Positions 1-5,488 of a stretch of DNA of 6,899 nucleotides are shown here, in pieces. Position 1 is the stretch's first letter, and each line of letters starts with the position of its first letter. Origin of the DNA: Ramlibacter sp. (lineage in GTDB: Bacteria; Pseudomonadota; Gammaproteobacteria; Burkholderiales; Burkholderiaceae_C); assembly GCA_021156245.1 (NCBI GenBank), contig JAJNBO010000134.1:1-6899 (forward strand). Reading direction: 5' to 3'. The position numbers were made by a program, and so were the translations under genes. The notes beneath the pieces were generated by a model, which saw only the letters and a list, made by a program, of their open reading frames with translations, was not told the DNA's origin and searched no databases.

Positions 1-833
1 CACGCGGCGAGCACCAGCGCCACGCCCGGCACCATGCCCGCCGTGACGGGCTCCCCGAGGAACAGCGCGCCCCAGCTCACGCCGAACATCGGGATCATGA
101 AGGCCGACGACGTGGCGGCGCTCGCCGGGATCTCCCGCATCAGCCGCATGCTGAGCCAGTACATGAAGCCCGAAGTCACCGTGCCCAGCACCCCCAGCGC
201 CAGCATCGCTTCCATGCGCAGCTGGATCGCCGGCGCCGCGGCGACGGCGGGGAGCAACAGCAGCAGCGCGCCCGCCACGTGCACGGCGGCAGAAGCGGGC
301 AAGGCGTCGTGCGCCATGGTGGCCCGCTTCATCAGGATCGCCCCGAAGCCGTAGCTGGCCGAGGCCGCCGTGCACGCCAGCACCGCCAGGATCACGCGCC
401 AGTCCGGCGCCACCGGCCCGAGCCGCACCAGCAAGGCGACGCCCGCGAGTCCCGCCGCGCAGCCCAGCAGCTTGCGGCCCGTCAGGCGCTCGCGCTCGAA
501 CAGCGCGCCCGCGACCACGCCGAACAGGGGCGCGGTGGCATTCAGCACCGCTGAATAGCCGGCGGGCAATACCAACCCGGCCCAGTTGAACAGGACGAAG
601 GGCGCACCGACCGTCAGCGCGCTGAGCAGCGCGATGGCACCCCAGTGCCGGCGCGCGGGCCAGGCCTGCCGCAGCACGCGCATCAGGACGCCGAGCACGA
701 TGGCCGCAAGGGCGCAACGCAGGCAGGCCATCGGCCAGGGCCCGAACGCCGGGGCGGCGATGCGGATGAGCGGAAAGGACGCGCCCCAGACGGCGGAGAG
801 GAAGAGGAGCTGGAGGAAGTGGCGGGCCTGCAT
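1..833 (-). CDS. EamA/DMT-family transporter (partial, C-terminus off the left edge)
   Basis: This is an inner-membrane carrier of the drug/metabolite transporter superfamily; the substrate cannot be told from sequence. The minus-strand frame from the ATG at 833 stays open to base 1, giving 277 codons without a stop. The protein is very hydrophobic, with many helices separated by short loops, and is built as two EamA halves (roughly residues 5-137 and 148-277). The N-terminus carries the family-typical WGASF (16-20). The first half ends with an ERERLTGRKLLG stretch (113-124) leading into a Gly/Ala/Leu helix. The second half repeats this pattern with GEPVTAGMVPG (260-270). Family members are usually about 290-300 residues, so perhaps 15-25 residues are missing. 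An in-frame GTG at 863 is possible, but the ATG places the first helix at the usual distance. No strong ribosome binding site is visible. The acetyltransferase gene lies 42 bases upstream on the same strand, so the two may be co-transcribed. Confidence 0.9.
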   Translation of the reverse strand, partial: MQARHFLQLLFLSAVWGASFPLIRIAAPAFGPWPMACLRCALAAIVLGVLMRVLRQAWPARRHWGAIALLSALTVGAPFVLFNWAGLVLPAGYSAVLNATAPLFGVVAGALFERERLTGRKLLGCAAGLAGVALLVRLGPVAPDWRVILAVLACTAASASYGFGAILMKRATMAHDALPASAAVHVAGALLLLLPAVAAAPAIQLRMEAMLALGVLGTVTSGFMYWLSMRLMREIPASAATSSAFMIPMFGVSWGALFLGEPVTAGMVPGVALVLAA

Positions 834-875
834 GCGAGACCGCGATTGTCCCCGGTCGGGCACCCGCCCGCTGGT

Positions 876-1199
876 TCAGATGTGGAAGGCGCGCCGGTTG
901 GCGGGGCTCACCAGGTCCTGGTACTCGGGGTGCTTGCGCAGGTAGCCGGCGATGAACTGGCACACCGGGATGGCCGCGATCCCGCGGCGCCGCACCTCGT
1001 CGAGCGCATAGGCGGCCAGCTTCGAGCCCAGCCCGCGGCCTTCGAAGCCGGGAACGGTTTCGGTGTGCGTGAACAGCAGCGCGTTGGACAGCACGTTGTA
1101 CTCCGCATAGGCGGCGAGCTTGCCGCCGGCGTGCAGTTCGAAGCGATGCTGCTGCGGGTTGTCGGCCAGCGCGATGTCGTCAGGGTTCTGGTCAGGCAT
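876..1199 (-). CDS. Small GNAT-family N-acetyltransferase (NATD1/YjdJ-like)
   Basis: A 107-residue cytoplasmic protein resembling the minimal GNAT fold of the Acetyltransf_CG type (the YjdJ / human NATD1 group), which binds acetyl-CoA; the acceptor substrate is not known for most members. The acetyl-CoA pyrophosphate-binding loop is visible as GFEGRGLGSKLA (51-62), preceded by the conserved HTET (45-48). The C-terminal signature CQFIAGYLRKHPEYQDLV (80-97) is the most diagnostic part of this subfamily. Length matches the family, so the gene looks complete. The ATG at 1199 is preceded by TAGGAT, with AGGA 6 bases upstream, a good ribosome binding site. The gene diverges from the PLP-lyase gene and lies 42 bases upstream of the transporter gene on the same strand. 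The family is confident; the biological role is not. Confidence 0.93.
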   Translation of the reverse strand: MPDQNPDDIALADNPQQHRFELHAGGKLAAYAEYNVLSNALLFTHTETVPGFEGRGLGSKLAAYALDEVRRRGIAAIPVCQFIAGYLRKHPEYQDLVSPANRRAFHI

Positions 1200-1214
1200 G
1201 GCCCATCCTACGAT
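1186..1214 (+). promoter_or_regulatory. Candidate sigma-70 promoter for the PLP-lyase gene
   Basis: TACGAT at 1209-1214 matches four of six bases of the -10 consensus, including its most conserved positions. A poor -35 match (TTCTGG, 1186-1191) lies 17 bases upstream, inside the start of the divergent acetyltransferase gene. Transcription would begin about 10 bases before the ATG at 1232, leaving a very short leader with no ribosome binding site. The -10 match is seen in the sequence; promoter activity is a weak inference. Confidence 0.2.
1205..1210 (-). promoter_or_regulatory. Ribosome binding site of the GNAT gene
   Basis: Read on the minus strand this is TAGGAT, with the AGGA core 6 bases before the ATG at 1199. 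It supports that start over any upstream alternative. It overlaps the candidate -10 of the divergent lyase gene. Confidence 0.55.
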
Positions 1215-1231
1215 GCACTACCATTTCACGC

Positions 1232-2269
1232 ATGGACCTCTCAAGATTCCCCCGTCGCCGCTACACGCCCTTCGCGACTCCCATCGAATTCCTCCCCAAC
1301 TTCACCAAGGCCCTGGCCGCCAGCTGCCCCGGGGGCGCCGGCCCGCGCATCTGGATCAAGCGCGACGACATGCTCGGCCTGTTCCCGGGCGGCAACAAGA
1401 CCCGCAAGCTGGAGTTCCTGGTGGCCGACGCGCTCGCGCAGGGCGCGGACACGCTGGTGACCTGCGGCGCGCCGCAGTCCAACCACTGCCGGATCACGCT
1501 GGCCGCCGCGGTGAAGGAGGGGCTGAAGTGCCGCTTCGTCATCGAGGAGCGCGTCGCCCAGAGCTACAAGCCCGATGCCAGCGGCAACAACTTCATGTTC
1601 CGCCTGCTTGGCGTCGAGGCGATCACCGTCGTTCCCGGCGGCAGCAACATGGCCGCCGAGATGCAGAAGGTGGCCGATGCGGTGACCGCCGAAGGCCGCA
1701 AGGCCTACATCATCCCCGGGGGCGGCTCCAACGCCATCGGCGGCCTCGGCTACGTGGCTTGCGCGCAGGAACTGCAGGAGCAGTTGTTCGAGCAGGGCCT
1801 GCGCATCGACCGGGTCGTGGTCGGCTCCGGCAGCTCCGGCACGCACGGCGGCATGGTCGCCGGTTTCCTGGGCAACCAGATCCGGATCCCCATCACCGGC
1901 ATCGGCGTCAGCCGCGATCCGGCCGACCAGGCGCCCCTGGTGCTGAAGGAAGCGCAGGCCGTGCTGGACCTGCTGGGCGTGCCGCTGAAAGTGAAGCCGG
2001 AGGACGTGCAGTGCGTGGGCGGCTTCTGGCAGCCGAAGTACTCGGTGCCCAACGCGCGCATGCGCGAAGCCGTGCAGATGCTGGCCCGCACCGAAGCGAT
2101 CCCGCTCGACCCGGTCTACACCGGCAAGATCATGGCCGGCCTGATCGGCATGGCGCGCAGCGGCGCACTGAAGGCAGACGAGAACGTTCTGTTCCTGCAC
2201 ACCGGCGGGCTGCCATCGCTGCATGCCTACGAGGCGGACGTGCTGGGCGACACGGAGCTTCCCGCCTAA
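1232..2269 (+). CDS. D-cysteine desulfhydrase / L-cysteate sulfo-lyase family PLP enzyme
   Basis: A 345-residue cytoplasmic fold-type II PLP enzyme of the ACC deaminase / D-cysteine desulfhydrase family. D-cysteine desulfhydrase gives pyruvate, sulfide and ammonia; the related L-cysteate sulfo-lyase (CuyA) gives pyruvate, sulfite and ammonia. The PLP lysine is K56 in PGGNKTRKLEF. QSNH (82-85) holds the serine that contacts the substrate carboxylate in the family, and SGSSGTHGG (199-207) is the phosphate-binding loop. Two residues that favour ACC deaminase, Glu in the DPVYEGK motif and Leu in the HLGG motif, are Thr297 (DPVYTGK) and Thr324 (HTGG) here, which argues against ACC deaminase. TCGAPQSNHCR (77-87) and EERV (105-108) look, from memory, more like CuyA-type proteins than E. 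coli DcyD, so the substrate stays open. There is no clear ribosome binding site before the ATG, but the FPRRRYTPFATPIE N-terminus fits the family start. The kinase gene begins 76 bases downstream on the same strand. Confidence 0.93.
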   Translation: MDLSRFPRRRYTPFATPIEFLPNFTKALAASCPGGAGPRIWIKRDDMLGLFPGGNKTRKLEFLVADALAQGADTLVTCGAPQSNHCRITLAAAVKEGLKCRFVIEERVAQSYKPDASGNNFMFRLLGVEAITVVPGGSNMAAEMQKVADAVTAEGRKAYIIPGGGSNAIGGLGYVACAQELQEQLFEQGLRIDRVVVGSGSSGTHGGMVAGFLGNQIRIPITGIGVSRDPADQAPLVLKEAQAVLDLLGVPLKVKPEDVQCVGGFWQPKYSVPNARMREAVQMLARTEAIPLDPVYTGKIMAGLIGMARSGALKADENVLFLHTGGLPSLHAYEADVLGDTELPA

Positions 2270-2304
2270 CGCGCCGCCACGGTCGAGCACCCGCCCCACG
2301 GCTC

Positions 2305-2330
2305 AGCCGCGGTTGGGCATACTCGCGGCT
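2305..2330. repeat. 7-bp perfect inverted repeat upstream of the kinase gene
   Basis: AGCCGCG (2305-2311) and CGCGGCT (2324-2330) are exact inverted copies flanking a 12-base spacer in the 76-base gap between the lyase and kinase genes. The right arm ends 15 bases before the GTG start at 2346 and 5 bases before its purine-rich ribosome binding site. No T-run follows, so an intrinsic terminator is unlikely. It could be an operator half-site pair or a leader hairpin, or chance in GC-rich DNA. Confidence 0.4.
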
Positions 2331-2335
2331 CCACC

Positions 2336-2343
2336 GGGAAGGG
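2336..2343 (+). promoter_or_regulatory. Ribosome binding site supporting the GTG start of the kinase
   Basis: GGGAAGGG lies immediately upstream of the GTG at 2346, with its AAGG core 3 bases before the start codon. The spacing is a little short, but this is the only purine-rich stretch near a plausible start. It favours GTG 2346 over the ATG at 2223, which lies inside the preceding gene. Confidence 0.5.
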
Positions 2344-2345
2344 CA

Positions 2346-4490
2346 GTGAATACCTTGACTCTCAGACCAGCCGGTCTCCTGCAGGTGCCGGCGCGCCTGA
2401 AGGCCGATGTCGGCGCCACGAGCCTGCGAGCGCTGCGCATCTTCGTGGTGGCGTGCGCCGGCGTGGCCCTGCTGCTGTTCATTGCCTTCGCCGGCTACCG
2501 CTACCAGCAGATGCAGCGCGAGGCCGAGGTCCGGATGCAGCGGACGCTGGCGATCGCGCACGAGCACGCCCTGCGCCTGCTGGACACCAACGAGACGCTG
2601 CTCCGCTACGCCCTGGCGCTGGTGCGCGAGGACGACGACAGCCGCGTGCTGGCGCAGCGCCAGGCGATCCATGCGCAGCTGCGCGAGATGGCCGCGCGGC
2701 AGCCGCATATCCAGTCGATCTGGGTGCGGGGACCGGATGGGAAGCCCCTTGTCTCCAACCGTTCGGCCGAACCGGCCCAGGACGCGGATGTCTCCGACCG
2801 GCCGTACTTCGCGTGGCACAGGGACAAGCGCGGGGGCGTCTTCATCAGCGGCGTCATGGAGGCGCCGGGGTCGCGCTTCTTCAACATCAGCCGCGGCCGC
2901 TACCGCAGCAACGGCGACTTCGCGGGTGTCGTGTCCGTGGGCCTGTCCTCCAGTTACTTCGCGCAATTCCACGCGCAGCTCGCGGCGGACGAACCCGGCG
3001 TGGCGCTCACCCTGTTCCGTGACGACGGAGTGGTCTATTCGCGCTGGCCGGAGCTGGCCGGTCAGCCTCCCCGCATGTCGCCCAAGGGCGAGGTGCTGTC
3101 GAGGGTGCTCGCCGGGGAAACGTCCGGCGTCATCCGCAGCGTGTCTTCGCTGGACGGCCAGCAGCGGCTGATCCTGTTCCGCAAGCTGGGTGACTACCCG
3201 GTCTACATCGGCATCGGCCGCGAACTCGCCTTGATCCGCACCGGGTGGATGGCGGAGCTGGCGCGCGTGGCGGGCTTCGTGATGGCGCCCGTGCTGCTGC
3301 TCGTGTTCGCCGCCTACGTGGCGCTGCGGCGCACGCGCGACGCGCTCGACGCGGCTCGCCGCCTGCAGGAGGAATCCGTCGCCCGGCGGCAGGTCGAGGA
3401 GGCGCTGCTGCAGGCGCAGAAGATGGAGGCGCTCGGCCGCCTGACCGGGGGCGTGGCCCACGACTTCAACAACGCGCTGATGGTCATCGCCGGCAATCTC
3501 CACCTGCTGCGACTGGCGCAGCCATCGGCGCCCGCGAAATACGCGGATGCGATCGGCCGCGCCGTGGAGTCGGCGACCAAGCTCACCCGCCAACTGCTGG
3601 CCTTCTCGCGGCGCCAGGCCCTCGCGCCCGAGGTGATCTCGCTGCAGGAGCGCCTGCCCTCGCTGCGGGACCTGCTGCAGCCCACGCTGGGAAGTTCGGT
3701 CGCCCTGGAGATCGACGTGGAGCCGGCGACCCCCGCCATCGTCGTCGATCCGGCCGAGCTGGAGCTCGCGCTGATCAATCTCGCGGTCAATGCACGGGAC
3801 GCCATGCCGGACGGCGGCCGCTTCCGGCTGGCCGCGGGAGGCACGAAGGCGGCTGCGGGGCCGCAGGTCTGGATCGAAGCAGCGGACACCGGCGAGGGCA
3901 TGCCGGCCGGAGTCGCGGCCAAGGCGTTCGAGCCCTTCTTCACGACCAAGCCGCTCGGCAGGGGAACGGGCCTGGGCCTGAGCCAGGTGCAGGCCCTATG
4001 CCGCCGCGCGGGCGGCGACGCCACGCTGTCGTCCGAGCCGGGACGCGGCACGCGCATCCGGCTGCACTTTCCCCCGTCCGAACTGCTGCCCGCGTCCGCC
4101 AGCGCGGCGCCGGTCGACGCCACCCCGATCGGCAAGTCGGTGCTCCTCGTGGAAGACAACCCGGAGGTGGCCGCCGTGATCGTGCCGGTGCTGGAGAAGC
4201 TCGGCTGCCAGGTCGTTCACCGGGACTCCGCCGAGGGCGCGGTCGAGTGCCTGGCCGTCGGCGACGTCCGCGTCGACCTGCTGCTGACCGACGTCGTCAT
4301 GCCAGGAGGCGCGGACGGCGTCGAACTGGTCGAGCACGTCAAGAAGCGCCATCCCGCGCTGAGGGTGCTGGTGATGACGGGGTATGCCGAGCGCATCGAC
4401 ACCATCGCGGCGATGGGCTACGAAGTGCTGCCGAAACCGTTCACGCCGCGCAGCCTGTCCGAGGCCTTGCAACGCGTGCTGGCCCGGTAG
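2346..4490 (+). CDS. Membrane hybrid sensor histidine kinase with Cache-like sensor and receiver domain
   Basis: A 714-residue two-component sensor in the inner membrane. A first membrane helix (about 31-50) is followed by a periplasmic region (about 51-300) resembling a double Cache/PDC sensor, with the characteristic SDRPYF (150-155) and FISGV (166-170). A second helix spans about 307-327, followed by a short charged coiled coil. The HisKA H-box is GGVAHDFNN, with phospho-acceptor His372. The ATPase domain has the N-box NLAVNARDAM (Asn482), the DTGEGM box (514-519), FEPFF (528-532) and GRGTGLGLS (538-546). The receiver (about 597-714) has acidic E603/D604, phospho-acceptor Asp649 (LLLTDVVMPG), Thr678 and Lys697 (PKPF). 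All catalytic residues appear intact. The frame is open from an ATG at 2223, but that start would overlap the lyase gene by 47 bases and add a low-complexity leader, so GTG 2346 is preferred. No DNA-binding regulator lies beside it. The ligand is unknown. Confidence 0.93.
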   Translation: MNTLTLRPAGLLQVPARLKADVGATSLRALRIFVVACAGVALLLFIAFAGYRYQQMQREAEVRMQRTLAIAHEHALRLLDTNETLLRYALALVREDDDSRVLAQRQAIHAQLREMAARQPHIQSIWVRGPDGKPLVSNRSAEPAQDADVSDRPYFAWHRDKRGGVFISGVMEAPGSRFFNISRGRYRSNGDFAGVVSVGLSSSYFAQFHAQLAADEPGVALTLFRDDGVVYSRWPELAGQPPRMSPKGEVLSRVLAGETSGVIRSVSSLDGQQRLILFRKLGDYPVYIGIGRELALIRTGWMAELARVAGFVMAPVLLLVFAAYVALRRTRDALDAARRLQEESVARRQVEEALLQAQKMEALGRLTGGVAHDFNNALMVIAGNLHLLRLAQPSAPAKYADAIGRAVESATKLTRQLLAFSRRQALAPEVISLQERLPSLRDLLQPTLGSSVALEIDVEPATPAIVVDPAELELALINLAVNARDAMPDGGRFRLAAGGTKAAAGPQVWIEAADTGEGMPAGVAAKAFEPFFTTKPLGRGTGLGLSQVQALCRRAGGDATLSSEPGRGTRIRLHFPPSELLPASASAAPVDATPIGKSVLLVEDNPEVAAVIVPVLEKLGCQVVHRDSAEGAVECLAVGDVRVDLLLTDVVMPGGADGVELVEHVKKRHPALRVLVMTGYAERIDTIAAMGYEVLPKPFTPRSLSEALQRVLAR

Positions 4491-4494
4491 GGCC
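4481..4494. repeat. Small hairpin at the convergent gene ends
   Basis: GGCCC (4481-4485) and GGGCC (4490-4494) form a 5-bp stem with a GGTA loop. It spans the kinase stop codon and ends 2 bases before the stop codon of the opposing Bug gene. There is no T-run on either side, so a strong intrinsic terminator is not supported. Confidence 0.3.
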
Positions 4495-4496
4495 GC

Positions 4497-5465
4497 CTAT
4501 TCCGCGGTGATGCCGTTCTGCTTGATCAGCGCGCCGTACCTGGCGAGCTGCGCGCGCGTGGTCGCTCCAAGCTCCTCCGGCGTGCTGCCGCGCGGTGTCA
4601 GGCCTTGCGCGTGCAGCTTCTCGCGCACTTCGGGATCGGCCAGCGCCTTCTGGACCTCGGCGGCGAGGCGCTGGTTGATGTCGCCGGGCGTGCCAGCCGG
4701 CGACATGATCGCGAACCAGGAATTGAACTCGAAGCCGGGCATGCCCGACTCCGACACGGTCGGCACGTCGGGAAACTGCGGCATGCGGCGCGGCGTTGTC
4801 ACGCCGATCATGCGGACCTTGCCCGCCTTCACCAGCGAAGTGACCGTGGCGATGCCCTGGAACGCGGCATCCACCTCCTTGCCGCCCACGCCCATCGCGG
4901 CCTGCGTCGCGCCCTTGTAGGGGACGTGCTTCATCTGCAGGCCGGCCTGCGACGCGAACAGCGCCATGGCGATGTGCTGGGGGCTGCCGTTGCCGCCGGA
5001 GCTGTAGTTCAGCTTGCCGGGGTCCTTCTTCGCCGCGGCGATGAGATCGGCCGCGCTCTTCTCCCGCGCGTCGGTCGGCACGACCAGTCCCCATTCCACC
5101 GTGGCCACCAGCGACACCGGTTCGAAGTCCTTCAGGATGTCCCACGGCATCTTCGCCGTCAGGTTGGGCACCATCGTCATGATGCTGTCGTTGAAGCCGC
5201 CGATGGTGTAGCCGTCGGGCGCAGCCTTGGCCACCTCGCCGGCGCCGATGAGTCCGGCCGCCCCCGGCTTGTTGTCCACGACGATGGGCTGGCCCATGTT
5301 TTGCCCCATCTTCTGCGTGACGATGCGGGCGGCGGCATCCACCGCGCTGCCAGCCGCCAAGGGCACGACCATGCGGATGGGCTTGCTCGGCCAAGCCTGC
5401 GCGTGCGCGGCGCCGGCGCAGAGGGCGGCCAGCAGGGCCAGGGTGGTGCGGCGGGTCGGGGTCAT
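4497..5465 (-). CDS. Bug-family tripartite tricarboxylate transporter substrate-binding protein
   Basis: A 322-residue periplasmic solute-binding protein of the TctC/Bug type, which captures small carboxylates and delivers them to a TctA/TctB membrane complex. The N-terminus is a signal peptide: Arg5-Arg6, a hydrophobic core (9-20) and an AHA-QA cleavage site after residue 22. The mature protein opens with WPSKPIRMVVPLAAGSAVD (25-43), the family's first ligand-binding strand and loop ending in the conserved Asp43. It continues with QPIVVDNKPGAAG (59-71) and AAPDGYT (81-87). HVPYKG, later in the protein, is also family-typical. Length is normal. The ATG at 5465 has an excellent ribosome binding site. 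The dehydrogenase gene ends 23 bases upstream on the same strand, so they very likely share an operon. No tctA or tctB is visible, which is common for Bug genes that use membrane components encoded elsewhere. The substrate is unknown; a hydroxycarboxylate is inferred from the neighbour. Confidence 0.95.
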   Translation of the reverse strand: MTPTRRTTLALLAALCAGAAHAQAWPSKPIRMVVPLAAGSAVDAAARIVTQKMGQNMGQPIVVDNKPGAAGLIGAGEVAKAAPDGYTIGGFNDSIMTMVPNLTAKMPWDILKDFEPVSLVATVEWGLVVPTDAREKSAADLIAAAKKDPGKLNYSSGGNGSPQHIAMALFASQAGLQMKHVPYKGATQAAMGVGGKEVDAAFQGIATVTSLVKAGKVRMIGVTTPRRMPQFPDVPTVSESGMPGFEFNSWFAIMSPAGTPGDINQRLAAEVQKALADPEVREKLHAQGLTPRGSTPEELGATTRAQLARYGALIKQNGITAE

Positions 5466-5470
5466 GCTCG

Positions 5471-5477
5471 TCTCCTT
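5471..5477 (-). promoter_or_regulatory. Strong ribosome binding site of the Bug gene
   Basis: On the minus strand this reads AAGGAGA, close to the ideal Shine-Dalgarno sequence, 5 bases before the ATG at 5465. It fixes the start even though the reading frame stays open far upstream. It is much stronger than the site before the dehydrogenase gene, consistent with a periplasmic protein made in excess. Confidence 0.8.
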
Positions 5478-5488
5478 GGGTGTCTTGT

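Noticed and set aside
34..558. Several short plus-strand open frames near the left edge.
   Set aside because: They are antisense to the EamA transporter, whose hydrophobic two-fold repeated architecture is convincing.
1241..2299. A 352-codon minus-strand open frame opposite the PLP lyase gene.
   Set aside because: It mirrors the lyase codon periodicity and contains no recognisable motif.
2223..2345. Use of the ATG at 2223 as the kinase start.
   Set aside because: It would overlap the lyase gene by 47 bases and add a Pro/Arg/Thr-rich leader before the first membrane helix. The GTG at 2346 has a ribosome binding site.
2270..2345. An intrinsic terminator after the PLP lyase gene.
   Set aside because: The inverted repeat here is not followed by a T-run, so termination cannot be supported.
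2130..3593. A 487-codon open frame on the minus strand opposite the kinase gene.
   Set aside because: Its product is rich in Arg, His, Gln and Ala with no recognisable domain, and the plus strand carries a complete, motif-bearing kinase. It is a GC-bias shadow.
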